From: Limosilactobacillus urinaemulieris
GTDB taxonomy: Bacteria; Bacillota; Bacilli; Lactobacillales; Lactobacillaceae
Reading direction: 5' to 3'
Length of the DNA stretch: 64,000 bases
NCBI RefSeq assembly: GCF_014838745.1
Contig: NZ_JABUXR010000007.1
Location: forward strand, 26,958-90,957
In this document: one piece after another, positions 32,401 through 42,216 of the stretch
How the letters are laid out: each line of letters begins with the position of its first letter
Position numbering within the stretch: position 1 is the first letter of the stretch
The notes under the pieces: model-generated
The model's database searches: none
What the model was told of the DNA's origin: nothing
The model's input: only the letters and a program-made list of their open reading frames with translations
Made by a program: the position numbers and the translations under genes

Positions 32401-33261
32401 ATGAAAAAATTAACTGATCAAATCCTGTTTGACGTTATTAAGCCACGTCCTAACGATAGCTTTAAGGGAACATACGGGAAGGTAACCTTAATTGGCGGTA
32501 ACCGTAACTTTGGTGGAGCAATTATTATGGCATCTACTGCTGCTGTATGTTCTGGTGCCGGACTAGTTACCACTGCTACTGATCCTAGTAATTCAGGAGC
32601 TCTTCATTCACAACTACCAGAAGCAATGTTTGCTGATTTTAATAATGCTGACCAAGTAGCATCCTTAGTTGAACCTGCTACAACGGTGGTCGTTGGTCCA
32701 GGCCTTGGGGATGATCAAACCGGCTTAGCAATTCTTAAAAATGTTTTTGACCATACTAACGAAAAGCAAAACGTTGTTATTGACGGTTCTGCGATTACCC
32801 TAATGGCTCGAGAAGGCCTCGCTCAACCAAAGGGTAATATTATCTACACCCCGCACCAAATGGAATGGCAGCGTCTTTCAGGAATTAAAATAACAGAACA
32901 GAGCGAAGAACGAAATCGGGAAGCACAAGCAAAGTTAAACGCCACAGTCGTTCTTAAAAAGCACCATACAGAGATTTATACTAATGATGATGTTTATCAA
33001 TTAACAATTGGTACTCCTGCTCAAGCTGTTGGTGGCATGGGTGATACGCTTGCCGGAATGGTTGGTGGTTTTACTGCCGAATTCTCCAAGGCTCCATTAA
33101 AGGCAGTTTTAGCAGCTGTCTATGCTCATAGTGCGGTAGCTGAACAGATCGCCAAAAATCAATACCTCGTTCTTCCACACCAAATCAGTCGAGCCCTACC
33201 ATCATTTATGAAGAAAATGGAGAGCGGTCAGACTGAGCACCAGATTGGTTTCCTGAGTTAA
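32401..33261 (+). CDS. nnrD: ADP-dependent NAD(P)H-hydrate dehydratase
   Basis: 286 residues, ribokinase-like fold. TLIGGNRNFGGAIIMAS, VVGPGLGDDQTG, NIIYTPHQMEW, and the catalytic GGMGDTLAGMVGG (Asp) near 215. Repairs hydrated NADH/NADPH. Only this half is present, not fused to an epimerase. GGAGC precedes the ATG. Confidence 0.9.
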   Translation: MKKLTDQILFDVIKPRPNDSFKGTYGKVTLIGGNRNFGGAIIMASTAAVCSGAGLVTTATDPSNSGALHSQLPEAMFADFNNADQVASLVEPATTVVVGPGLGDDQTGLAILKNVFDHTNEKQNVVIDGSAITLMAREGLAQPKGNIIYTPHQMEWQRLSGIKITEQSEERNREAQAKLNATVVLKKHHTEIYTNDDVYQLTIGTPAQAVGGMGDTLAGMVGGFTAEFSKAPLKAVLAAVYAHSAVAEQIAKNQYLVLPHQISRALPSFMKKMESGQTEHQIGFLS

Positions 33262-33290
33262 TCACTTTTACAATTAAAATTTTAAAAATA

Positions 33291-33328
33291 AAGAGTCCGG
33301 GAAAGACGGTTTGTTTTTCCCGGACTTT
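33291..33328. terminator. bidirectional terminator between nnrD and flippase
   Basis: AGTCCGGGAAA pairs with TTTCCCGGACT, with A-runs on the left and TTT on the right. Confidence 0.75.
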
Positions 33329-33356
33329 AACTATTCCCAGCTTCTTCAGTTTTACG

Positions 33357-34988
33357 TTAACTCATATGGAATAATTGTCGTAATCTTTGTGCTCGGCTAC
33401 CAAGCAACTTATCCGCAAGACGGAAGTGTAATGATAAGTAACCATAGACTCCTGCCCCAACAATAACGCCAATTACTAAAGTGAAGAAAGCAGTATAACG
33501 CCCATAAGGACTAATAAATAATCCTAATAAAAGCATTACACCCTTAGTAGCCACTAACATAACAAGTGAGTATGCCAAGATTTGGTTGGTTGGCAACGCC
33601 ATCTGTTCGAAGTTCAAACGGAATTCCTGATTAAATGAATGGATAATAAGGTAATTAATAACCATCATCGCAATCCCCGTAGCCAGCAATGGTCCTAAGC
33701 CCTGCGCAATCCAGATACATGGGAATTGAATTACTAACTTAATTAGTAGCCCAATTCCTAAGTATTTCATCATTCGCCGGTTTTCAGAAATCCCCTGCAT
33801 CATTGCCGCTGCAACCGTATACAAACCTAACGGAATAGAGATGAAAGCAGCAAATTCCAGGACGATTACCCCAGCATGATTATACCGATAAAAGACAGTG
33901 TATACCTGTTGGGCAACCGCATATAATCCAAGAACAGCCGGAATCATTACAAAATAAAAGAGCATTAGGACATTCTCAATTTGGTTTCTCATTCCCGCAT
34001 GATCATTTCTTGCCCGTGCCATCGCCAATAACGGAATAGCAGTGACCGCTAAGGCATTTGCTAAGGCAATAATAATCATGTAAAGTTTATTGGCATTAAA
34101 CGCAAACAAGGCATATAAAACATCAATTTGGTACTTAGAAAAATGCCCGACTAATGGCATCATCCGCTTAAAACTATACTGATCAACTATCTGGAAGAGA
34201 TTAATCCCTGATTCAATAATGATAAATGGAATTGATTGATAAACGATCTTCAAGATTAGTTCAGTCGTTGATACTTCAGTGACTGGCTGTTCGATAGTAC
34301 CGGTTCCGCGCATAACCCCCCGATACTTCAGCCATGCCAAGAAGAGAACGGCACAAGCACCAATCGCTCCAATAAAGGCAGCAAACGTTGACTGGCTAAC
34401 TGCTGCAACCCAACTGCCCTTTTGAATCTTCATGATTAGGTAAGTTGCTCCTAACATGTAAATTATCCGAAAGAGCTGTTCCACAAACTGTGAAATTGCA
34501 GAGGGCGCCATCATACTGTATCCTTGGAAAATCCCCCGACTAATTGCCATTAACGGGATAATGAAGATTGCCCAAGCTAACGACCGCAATACGGGAATTA
34601 AGTTTGTATCACCATTGTAAACGATTGGCCATGAAGCGATATACATCATGATGGTACCGCAAATGACCCCCGACGCAAGTGCCATGTACAATGCCGATCG
34701 ATTTAATTTTTGGCTGACCCCATACTCATTTAATCCATTATAGTGAGCAACCAGTTTGGAAATTGCTGATGGAATTCCAGCAGTTGAAATGGTAATAAAA
34801 AGACTATAAATATTATATCCTTGGGCATATAAGGCATTGGCCTCATCACTATAAGCCCCTAGCCAGGTAACCCAGGGAATAATATAAATTGCCCCAAGGA
34901 TGCGCGAAGTAATATTTCCCGCTGTCATCCATGCTGAACCATTCAACATTTTTGAACGAGCAGTATCCTTTTGCTGTCCTTCACTCAT
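33357..34988 (-). CDS. MATE/MurJ-type polysaccharide or lipid II flippase
   Basis: 543 residues, about 14 membrane spans. SAWMTAGNITSRILGAIYIIPW at the N-terminus, QGYNIYSLFITISTAGIPSAISK, and SRGIFQGYSMMAPSAISQFVEQLFRI fit the B. subtilis YtgP/SpoVB branch of the MVF superfamily. YtgP-type proteins translocate lipid II. The exact substrate in this strain is inferred. Monocistronic between two terminators. Confidence 0.85.
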   Translation of the reverse strand: MSEGQQKDTARSKMLNGSAWMTAGNITSRILGAIYIIPWVTWLGAYSDEANALYAQGYNIYSLFITISTAGIPSAISKLVAHYNGLNEYGVSQKLNRSALYMALASGVICGTIMMYIASWPIVYNGDTNLIPVLRSLAWAIFIIPLMAISRGIFQGYSMMAPSAISQFVEQLFRIIYMLGATYLIMKIQKGSWVAAVSQSTFAAFIGAIGACAVLFLAWLKYRGVMRGTGTIEQPVTEVSTTELILKIVYQSIPFIIIESGINLFQIVDQYSFKRMMPLVGHFSKYQIDVLYALFAFNANKLYMIIIALANALAVTAIPLLAMARARNDHAGMRNQIENVLMLFYFVMIPAVLGLYAVAQQVYTVFYRYNHAGVIVLEFAAFISIPLGLYTVAAAMMQGISENRRMMKYLGIGLLIKLVIQFPCIWIAQGLGPLLATGIAMMVINYLIIHSFNQEFRLNFEQMALPTNQILAYSLVMLVATKGVMLLLGLFISPYGRYTAFFTLVIGVIVGAGVYGYLSLHFRLADKLLGSRAQRLRQLFHMS

Positions 34989-35081
34989 AACTTTTAAATC
35001 CTACCTTTTACTTTTTAAAATCAATACTAATCATTCTATCCTTAATGGAGCATTGTCGCAAATTATTTTAGGAAATCTTTG

Positions 35082-35345
35082 CTAATACTGTTCCAAATCA
35101 ACCGTTACCATTTTTACCACGGCCTCTGGATGCGCTGCTTGCACCTCAGCTAAATCACTAACTCGTGGTGCCTTTTCAAAATGGCCTAACTTATCATTTA
35201 GTGTAATGGCTAATCCTAACTTAGCGAACTCCATCGCTGTTGCCATATCCTTTCCCTGAGTAAACGCTTCGGGCAGATCCGGAAAATCAACTTCGATCTG
35301 ATTATTCTTTTGCTGAAAAATTGCCGGATAACTAACAATTTCCAT
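35082..35345 (-). CDS. HicB-like antitoxin-fold protein
   Basis: 87 residues from ATG at 35345 (GAGGAA 6 nt upstream). It begins IVSYPAIFQQKNNQIEVDFP and continues DLPEAFTQGKDMATAMEFAKLGLA, the HicB N-terminal RNase H-like fold. The C-terminal DNA-binding part is missing or divergent. No HicA toxin gene lies on either side. Confidence 0.75.
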   Translation of the reverse strand: MEIVSYPAIFQQKNNQIEVDFPDLPEAFTQGKDMATAMEFAKLGLAITLNDKLGHFEKAPRVSDLAEVQAAHPEAVVKMVTVDLEQY

Positions 35346-35397
35346 TTTGATTCCTCGCTTTTTCTTTTTTGAAACAACCAATATTTTACCACGAACG

Positions 35398-35433
35398 AAA
35401 AAGATGAGACCGGAAAGTTAACTTTCCGGTCTC
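35398..35433 (-). terminator. terminator of leuS
   Basis: A perfect 14-bp inverted repeat GAGACCGGAAAGTT/AACTTTCCGGTCTC followed on the minus strand by CATCTTTTTCG. Confidence 0.8.
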
Positions 35434-35448
35434 ATTCCTTATCATTTT

Positions 35449-37869
35449 CTACTTAACAACGATATTTACGATCTTGTTTGGAACAACAATGACCTTCTTA
35501 ACGTCCTTGCCATCCGTAAACTTTTGAACATGTTCATCAGCAAGAGCTAACTTTTGTGCTTCTTCGCGATCAATATTCTTTGCCATCTTAATCTTTGAAC
35601 GAAGCTTCCCGTTAACTTGAATAATCATCTCAACTTCGTCTTCTTCTAATGCCTTGGGATCATATGTTGGCCATGGTTGATAGGCGATTGTATCACTAAC
35701 GTTAAAATGACTCCACAATTCTTCAGCAACGTGCGGTACCACTGGTGAAATCATCTTAATAAATCCTTCCATGTATTCGACAGGAAGATCATCAGCCTTA
35801 AACGCTTCATTAACGAAGACCATTAATTGAGAAATAGCCGTATTTAAGTGCATCCGTTCGTAGTCTTCAGTAACCTTTTTAACGGTCTGGTTATAAACCT
35901 TGGTCAGCTTACCATCATTAAAGTTAGAAACCCGATCACGAAGGTGGTTATTTTCATCCATCAATAAGCGCCATACCCGTTGAATCCACTTGTATGAGCC
36001 ATGAAGCCCTTCTTCATCCCACGGAACGGATTCAGTTAATGGTCCCATAAACATTTCGTAAAGGCGAAGGGTATCCGCACCATATTTTTCAACAATATCA
36101 TCTGGATTAACGACATTCCCTTTAGACTTGGACATCTTTTCATGGTTAGCTCCCAGGATCATTCCTTGATTAACCAACTTCATAAATGGTTCCTTAGTTG
36201 GTACAAGACCCAAGTCGTATAAGACCTTATGCCAGAACCGTGCATAAAGAAGGTGAAGAACAGCGTGTTCCGCCCCACCGACATACAGGTCTACTGGAGA
36301 CCAGTAATCTAACGCTTCTTTTGAGGCAAATTCCTTACTGTTGTGTGGATCAGTATACCGGAGCCAGTACCATGATGAACCAGCCCATTGTGGCATTGTA
36401 TTTGTTTCTCGTAACCCATGTCGACCTTGATCATCATAAACATTGACCCAATCCTTAACGTTAGCCAATGGACTTTCACCAGTACCAGATGGTTCAATGT
36501 TATCAGTGTCAGGTAGTTTCAATGGTAATTCATCTTCTGGAACTAAGGTGGTCCGACCATCATCCCAGTGAATTACTGGAATAGGTTCACCCCAGTAACG
36601 TTGCCGACTAAAGATCCAATCCCGAAGACGGTAATTGACCTTCTTGTGACCAGCATTATGTTCATCAAGCCATTCAATCATCTTTTTCTTGGCATCTGCA
36701 ATATTCAAGCCATCCAAGAAACCAGAATTAATGTGCTTGCCATCCCCGTCAAAGGCACCTTCTGAAAGATCAGCCCCTTCCATAATTGGCTTAATTGGTA
36801 AATCAAACTTCTTAGCAAAGTCATAGTCACGTTGATCACCAGATGGAACTGCCATTACAGCACCTGTACCATATGATGCTAAGACATAGTCACTAATCCA
36901 AATTGGTAACTTTTCACCATTAACCGGGTTAATAACGTATGAACCAGTGAATACCCCCGTTTTATCCTTATTCAGATCAGTCCGTTCAAGATCAGAACGC
37001 CGGGAAGCTTCTTCTTGGTACTTCTTAACTGCTTCCTTATTTTCAGGAGTAGTTAACTGGTCAACTAGCTCTTGTTCAGGAGCAAGAACAACGTAAGATG
37101 CACCAAATAATGTATCTGCACGAGTAGTAAAGACTTCAATCTTAGTATCTTCATCTCCCGCAACTGGGAAGTAAACGGAAGCACCCTCTGAACGACCAAT
37201 CCAGTTACGTTGCATTTCCTTAACGCTTTCTGGCCAATCAACAAGGTCAAGATCATCAATTAAGCGATCTGCATAGGCAGTAATCTTCAAAACCCATTGC
37301 TTCATTGGCTTTCGGTAAACTGGGTAGCCGCCACGCTTAGTTTTACCATCTTCAACTTCTTCGTTAGCAACAACTGTTCCACCCATAAAGTCAGGTGCCC
37401 AGTTAACCATGATCTCGCTTTCGTAAGCTAAGCCCTTCTTATAGAGTTGTTCAAAAATCCATTGAGTCCACTTGTAGTATTCTGGATCAGTCGTATTAAC
37501 TTCCCGATCCCAATCATATGAAAAACCAAGTGATTGGATTTGGCTACGAAAATGATCAATGTTTTGATTAGTAAAACTCTTGGGGTTATGACCGGTCTTC
37601 AATGCGTATTGCTCTGCGGGAAGACCAAAAGCGTCCCACCCCATTGGATGTAAAACATTGTATCCTTGCATCCGCTTCATTCGTGACATCACATCAGTCG
37701 CAGTATAACCTTCTGGATGACCAACGTGAAGTCCCTGTCCAGATGGGTAAGGGAACATGTCCAAGGCATAGTATTTATTTTGATCCTTGTTTAGGTTAGC
37801 CTTAAATGTCTCATTCTTTTTCCAGAATCGTTGCCACTTATTTTCAATGGCAGTGTGATCGTAAGCCAT
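35449..37869 (-). CDS. leuS: leucyl-tRNA synthetase
   Basis: 806 residues, the normal bacterial size. Class I signature [12 protein letters not shown] near 48 and [10 protein letters not shown] near 576; a CP1 editing domain with [14 protein letters not shown] near 248 (threonine-rich editing site) and [20 protein letters not shown] near 335. C-terminal anticodon-binding domain and LeuRS tail ([11 protein letters not shown]). Charges Leu and proofreads. Regulated by the T-box directly upstream. Confidence 0.97.
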   Translation of the reverse strand: MAYDHTAIENKWQRFWKKNETFKANLNKDQNKYYALDMFPYPSGQGLHVGHPEGYTATDVMSRMKRMQGYNVLHPMGWDAFGLPAEQYALKTGHNPKSFTNQNIDHFRSQIQSLGFSYDWDREVNTTDPEYYKWTQWIFEQLYKKGLAYESEIMVNWAPDFMGGTVVANEEVEDGKTKRGGYPVYRKPMKQWVLKITAYADRLIDDLDLVDWPESVKEMQRNWIGRSEGASVYFPVAGDEDTKIEVFTTRADTLFGASYVVLAPEQELVDQLTTPENKEAVKKYQEEASRRSDLERTDLNKDKTGVFTGSYVINPVNGEKLPIWISDYVLASYGTGAVMAVPSGDQRDYDFAKKFDLPIKPIMEGADLSEGAFDGDGKHINSGFLDGLNIADAKKKMIEWLDEHNAGHKKVNYRLRDWIFSRQRYWGEPIPVIHWDDGRTTLVPEDELPLKLPDTDNIEPSGTGESPLANVKDWVNVYDDQGRHGLRETNTMPQWAGSSWYWLRYTDPHNSKEFASKEALDYWSPVDLYVGGAEHAVLHLLYARFWHKVLYDLGLVPTKEPFMKLVNQGMILGANHEKMSKSKGNVVNPDDIVEKYGADTLRLYEMFMGPLTESVPWDEEGLHGSYKWIQRVWRLLMDENNHLRDRVSNFNDGKLTKVYNQTVKKVTEDYERMHLNTAISQLMVFVNEAFKADDLPVEYMEGFIKMISPVVPHVAEELWSHFNVSDTIAYQPWPTYDPKALEEDEVEMIIQVNGKLRSKIKMAKNIDREEAQKLALADEHVQKFTDGKDVKKVIVVPNKIVNIVVK

Positions 37870-37916
37870 ATCTTTCTCTCCTTTTATTTACATAATCCTT
37901 CTGTTTGATCGTAATA

Positions 37917-38155
37917 AAAAAGCCCCGTAGAAAACTATTCTACGAGACGAATTTACTCCGCGGTACCACCCGAATTTCCATGGTTAAAATAACCATAACA
38001 CTTCACGCCATAACGCGGCAGACGTTATTACCTACTACATTTCAGTAATAATCCTTTTGGACGAGTTCATTGTTAGTAATCCTCGTGTTTCCAGCACCAC
38101 ACGATCTCTGAAGAATTAACTAACAATTACTATTTCCAATTCGATCAAATATTTA
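37917..38155 (-). promoter_or_regulatory. T-box leader of leuS (Leu, CUC specifier)
   Basis: On the minus strand GGGTGGTACCGCGG is the antiterminator T-box (about 37955-37970). Further 5', AATGAACTCGTCC holds the specifier CTC (Leu). The terminator stem CTCGTAGAA/TTCTACGGGG is followed by T6 at the 3' end. Uncharged tRNA-Leu opens transcription of leuS. Confidence 0.92.
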
Positions 38156-38197
38156 ATGATATTCTAACAACCAGCATTCGTAAATGCAAGCATCAAA

Positions 38198-39385
38198 CTA
38201 GCCAAGAACCTTCTTTAATTCTTCAACCTTATCCAGTTGTTCCCATGGTAGCTCAACATCAGTTCGGCCAAAATGACCATAAGCTGCAGTAGGTTCATAA
38301 ATTGGGCGCTTAAGATTAAGCATCTTAATAATTCCCGCAGGACGAAGATCAAATACCTTACGTACAGCAGCAATTAAGTCCGCTTCACTCCGGGTACCAG
38401 TACCATAAGTATCAATTGAAATTGATACTGGCTCAGCGACCCCAATAGCGTAGGCAACTTGAATTTCAAGCTTCTTTGCATAGCCAGCAGCTACTAAATT
38501 CTTAGCAATATAGCGCGCAGCATAACTAGCTGACCGGTCAACCTTGGTAGCATCCTTACCGGAGAAAGCACCACCACCATGATGAGCAGCGCCACCATAG
38601 GTATCGACAATGATCTTTCGCCCGGTTAGCCCGGCATCCCCTTGAGGACCACCGATAACAAAACGACCAGTTGGGTTAATGAAGTACTTAGTTTGATCAT
38701 CAAGATATTCTGCAGGAATAACAGCCTTAATGACTTGCTCCATAACATCCTTCTTAATTTGATCAAGTGAAACTTCTGGATCGTGTTGTGTACTTAACAC
38801 AACAGTATCAACCCGCAAAGGCTTATCGTTTTCGTCATATTCAACAGTGACTTCAGCCTTAGCATCTGGACGAAGGTAAGAAATCGTATTATCTTTACGA
38901 AGCTTAGCAATCCGTTGCATTAACTTATGACTAAGCATCAAAGTTAACGGCATGTATTCTGGTGTCTCATCAGTTGCGTAACCAAACATTAATCCTTGGT
39001 CACCGGCACCAGTTTGATCAAGCGGATCAGCATCCCCTTCACGAGTTTCCAGAGAATCGTCAACCCCTTGGGCAATATCCGGTGATTGCTCATCGATTGC
39101 AGTAATTACTGCACAGTTATCGGCATCAAAGCCATACTTACCATCTGTATAGCCAATCCGCCGAATTGTATCACGAACAACCTTTTGAATATTAACGTAT
39201 GCCTTAGTTGAAACTTCACCAAAAACCAATACAAGGCCGGTCGTAACAGAAGTCTCAACAGCGACCCGTGAATCAGGATCTTGTTCAAGCATTGCGTCTA
39301 AAATAGCATCACTAATTTGATCAGCAATCTTATCAGGATGCCCCTCAGAAACAGATTCTGAAGTAAATAAATGTTTTTCTACCAT
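38198..39385 (-). CDS. metK: S-adenosylmethionine synthetase
   Basis: 395 residues from ATG at 39385. [19 protein letters not shown] at the N-terminus, [12 protein letters not shown] near 118, and [17 protein letters not shown] near 265 are the signature motifs. Makes SAM from Met and ATP. The ATG is controlled by the S-MK riboswitch in which the ribosome site is sequestered. Confidence 0.96.
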   Translation of the reverse strand: MVEKHLFTSESVSEGHPDKIADQISDAILDAMLEQDPDSRVAVETSVTTGLVLVFGEVSTKAYVNIQKVVRDTIRRIGYTDGKYGFDADNCAVITAIDEQSPDIAQGVDDSLETREGDADPLDQTGAGDQGLMFGYATDETPEYMPLTLMLSHKLMQRIAKLRKDNTISYLRPDAKAEVTVEYDENDKPLRVDTVVLSTQHDPEVSLDQIKKDVMEQVIKAVIPAEYLDDQTKYFINPTGRFVIGGPQGDAGLTGRKIIVDTYGGAAHHGGGAFSGKDATKVDRSASYAARYIAKNLVAAGYAKKLEIQVAYAIGVAEPVSISIDTYGTGTRSEADLIAAVRKVFDLRPAGIIKMLNLKRPIYEPTAAYGHFGRTDVELPWEQLDKVEELKKVLG

Positions 39386-39395
39386 GTGTATTAAT

Positions 39396-39493
39396 TCCCC
39401 CATATGCAAGTTGCAATTGAAACATTCAGTGGTTACAAGGCATCTTCACAGTAATGTGAATCCTATCGGGAATTTGCTTTATAACGAGAACCA
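39396..39493 (-). promoter_or_regulatory. S-MK box (SAM-III) riboswitch of metK
   Basis: Minus strand: GGTTCTCGTTATAAAGC, AATTCCCGATAGG, GAAGATGCCTTGTAACC, and the GGGGGA ribosome site at 39401-39396. These elements and their order match the S-MK box found on metK of Lactobacillales. SAM binding pairs the anti-SD with GGGGGA and blocks translation. Confidence 0.9.
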
Positions 39494-39533
39494 TCTTAGC
39501 ATAATTTGTTGACCATATTCAAACATAAATTAA

Positions 39534-40070
39534 CTAATCTTCACGAGCATTAACCATCCCAACAGCGGTCATAAATGAATAAGCTGTCGTTGGCCCAACA
39601 AATTGAAAGCCATCCATTTTCATTTTTTTAGCCATTTTTCTTGATTCAATTGTTTGTGATGGTAACCGTTTTCCGTTTAATTGTAACCGCTGAGGCTTAA
39701 AGTTAACAAATGACCACACATAGTTATTTAGCGTTTCACCATCTGCTAATAATTCTTGAATTACCTTAGCATTGTTGATCGTTGCCATGATTTTACGCCG
39801 ATTGCGAATGATTGTTGAATCGTTCATTAATCGCTCAAAGTCGTTCTGGTCAAATGCCGCAACCTTAGCTGCATCAAAACCAGCAAATGTCCTTTCAAAA
39901 GCAGCCTCTCGCTTCCAAATTGTTGACCATGATAACCCAGATTGAAATAACTCTAATGTCAGCATCTTAAATAGTTCACGATCATCATGTTCAGGGAACC
40001 CCCACTTCGTATCATAATAATCACGCATTAATTCAGATGTTTCTGCCCATAGTGGTCTTCTCGTTGCCAT
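39534..40070 (-). CDS. tag: DNA-3-methyladenine glycosylase I
   Basis: 178 residues. WAETSELMRDYYDTKWGFPEHDDRE at residues 8-32, LSWSTIWKREAAFERTFAGF, and GFQFVGPTTAYSFMTAVGM fit Tag, including Trp and Glu base-binding residues. It excises 3-methyladenine in base-excision repair. The C-terminus stops soon after VGMVNARED, shorter than the E. coli enzyme, so zinc ligands there may be missing. Confidence 0.9.
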   Translation of the reverse strand: MATRRPLWAETSELMRDYYDTKWGFPEHDDRELFKMLTLELFQSGLSWSTIWKREAAFERTFAGFDAAKVAAFDQNDFERLMNDSTIIRNRRKIMATINNAKVIQELLADGETLNNYVWSFVNFKPQRLQLNGKRLPSQTIESRKMAKKMKMDGFQFVGPTTAYSFMTAVGMVNARED

Positions 40071-40114
40071 TTGATCACCTCATTAAGTCTTTCTATATAT
40101 TCAAAACGAGATAA

Positions 40115-41554
40115 TTAAGCTTTTGCATCTTTTTTAACGGTATTCTTTAAAGCAAGAGCCAAAAGGAGACCAACAATTTCAACGGCTAACATTGTTAAGA
40201 AGACATAATGGTAACCACTAAGGGCCGCACTGAGATTTCCCATTCCGCGGCTAAGATTATGACTAGTTACAGTTGTTAAAATGATTGTTGATACAGCAAC
40301 TCCGGTAGAACCAAGGACTTGCCGTACTGTTGTAATAACGGCCGTCCCATGAGGAACCAGTTCATTAGGTAGAGAATTAGCTCCTAAGGTAACGGCAGGC
40401 ATCATCACAAAAGCATTTCCTCCTTCAATAACCATCGCACAAAGGATCATAATCCATAAACTCATTTGGTTAATCAAGAAGAGACCGGCAAACCAGCCAG
40501 CAACAATCATTGCCATCCCCACAAGCATTGTCGGTTTAAAGCCAATTTTGTCGGCTAGCTTTCCTGTCAGTGGGTTAAGAATACTTAGTAAAGCAGCTCC
40601 AGGGACAAGCGACATTCCTGAAACGAATGGACTAACTTTAAGCACTCCTTGGTAATACAGCGGAAAAATAATCGTCGTCACAATCAGGGCAATGTAAGAG
40701 ATTGAAGTTAGTAAAATCGCTAAATCGTAATTAAGGGTTTTCATTACCCGAAGTTCCAATAGTGGATTCTGGAGCTTTAATTGCCGAATACAGAACCAAA
40801 TAATAGCTAAAATACTTACAAGCAAGATTGTGCCACTAATTGTCCAGTTAATCTTCGTTTTACCAATTTGGTTAATTACGTACATTACACCAATCAAACC
40901 AATAGACAAGAAAACCGAAAGCCAGTCAAGGCTGCTTTCATGTCTCTGCATAACGTCACGGATAAGTCCTGAGCCAGCCATAATAATGATCACAGTAATG
41001 ATGATCATAAAGAAAATAAACAGACTCTTCCAAGTAAAGAATTTGAGAATTATTCCGGAAACAATTGGGCCACAAGCTAATGCCGAACCCATTACTAAGC
41101 CAGCAATTCCCATTGTCGTTCCCCGAGCCTCTCGCGGTGTTATCTCAAGAAGGACTGATTGATACGACGGAAACAGAACACCCACAGCAAAGGCTTCCAT
41201 TGCCCGACCGATCATCATAAACCAGAAACCAGATACTCCCCAACTAGCAGGGGTCAAAATAATCATCAATGAACCAATATCAAACAGGGCTAATGCACCA
41301 ATAAACATGGTCTTAAAATTAAGATTATTCAGCATCCACGGACTAATTGGCATACTGACACACATGACCAGCATGAAACCTGTTGTTAGCCACTGCACTG
41401 TCGAGGCAGAAATTCCAAAAGCTCTCATTAACGTTGGATAAGCTGTCGACAAGGATGATTGACTAATCGACATCGTAAAAGTTCCAATTAATAATGTAAA
41501 AATAAACCAGAACCGGCTATATGGTCGGCCATTTTGATCAATTGACTCTCTCAT
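40115..41554 (-). CDS. MFS multidrug exporter (EmrB/QacA, 14-span type)
   Basis: 479 residues from ATG at 41554 (GGGG upstream). SRFWFIFTLLIGTFTMSISQ, VQWLTTGFMLVMCVSMP and LFPSYQSVLLEITPREARGTT-type motifs (kept here as positions 110-130) belong to DHA2 exporters. Proton-driven efflux of drugs; substrate unknown. Followed by tag at 45 bp. Confidence 0.85.
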   Translation of the reverse strand: MRESIDQNGRPYSRFWFIFTLLIGTFTMSISQSSLSTAYPTLMRAFGISASTVQWLTTGFMLVMCVSMPISPWMLNNLNFKTMFIGALALFDIGSLMIILTPASWGVSGFWFMMIGRAMEAFAVGVLFPSYQSVLLEITPREARGTTMGIAGLVMGSALACGPIVSGIILKFFTWKSLFIFFMIIITVIIIMAGSGLIRDVMQRHESSLDWLSVFLSIGLIGVMYVINQIGKTKINWTISGTILLVSILAIIWFCIRQLKLQNPLLELRVMKTLNYDLAILLTSISYIALIVTTIIFPLYYQGVLKVSPFVSGMSLVPGAALLSILNPLTGKLADKIGFKPTMLVGMAMIVAGWFAGLFLINQMSLWIMILCAMVIEGGNAFVMMPAVTLGANSLPNELVPHGTAVITTVRQVLGSTGVAVSTIILTTVTSHNLSRGMGNLSAALSGYHYVFLTMLAVEIVGLLLALALKNTVKKDAKA

Positions 41555-41664
41555 AAAATCCCCTTCTTTAGAATTATTATTAATAATCAAATTGTATTAT
41601 AAAGTTTAAAATCACAATTGTAAATGTTATACTTAACGTAAATTAATGCTCTTAAACTAGTGAG

Positions 41665-42129
41665 GTGAGTAAATTGGCTGAAGCAGAATTTGATCGAGCA
41701 ATTGAACAACTTAGGGAAAATCACGTTAGAGTTACTCCTCAACGAAAAACGATTCTAAACTACTTAATTTCGCACCATACTCATCCAAGCGTGGAAATGA
41801 TCTATGAGGATTTAAAGGATAGTGTTGACAACATTAGTATGGCAACGGTTTATAATACGTTAAAACTTTTCGTCGATTATAACCTCATCATCGAATTGAA
41901 GAACGGTGATGGCAGCACTCATTATGACTACTTTGGTCATCCTCACTACCACGTTATTTGTGATAATTGTGGGCAAATTACTGACGTGTTTGACCCTCAC
42001 TTTACAGAAATTAGTAAGGATCTAGCTGCCATGACTAGAGAAAAAACTGGTTATCTCGTCACTGGCAATAATATTGAGGTCCATGGTATTTGTCCTAATT
42101 GCCAAAGAAAATTACATTTGAATAGATAA
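41665..42129 (+). CDS. Fur/PerR-family regulator
   Basis: 154 residues from GTG at 41665, or 151 from a TTG at 41674 with a better spaced GAGGTG. The winged helix is VRVTPQRKTILNYLISHHTHPS. The metal sites are HYDYFGHPHYHVICDNCGQ (CxxC) and GICPNCQRK (second CxxC); the H-rich segment fits PerR or Fur. Which metal cannot be told by eye. It represses iron or peroxide genes. Confidence 0.85.
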   Translation: MSKLAEAEFDRAIEQLRENHVRVTPQRKTILNYLISHHTHPSVEMIYEDLKDSVDNISMATVYNTLKLFVDYNLIIELKNGDGSTHYDYFGHPHYHVICDNCGQITDVFDPHFTEISKDLAAMTREKTGYLVTGNNIEVHGICPNCQRKLHLNR

Positions 42130-42155
42130 AAAGAATAGTTACTACCAAAAGAAAA

Positions 42156-42216
42156 GAGTGTAGCTCAACAGGGACCTTATCGGAATAAGTTTCCTTGTTG
42201 AATTACACTCTATTTT
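42156..42216. terminator. terminator between fur and permease
   Basis: GAGTGTAGCTCAACAGGGA pairs with TTCCTTGTTGAATTACACTC across about 20 nt, with TATTTTTG after it. Shared by the two convergent genes. Confidence 0.75.

Noticed and set aside
40830-41162. 110-codon plus-strand frame inside the MFS exporter
   Set aside because: Antisense shadow of membrane segments; no ribosome site or promoter.
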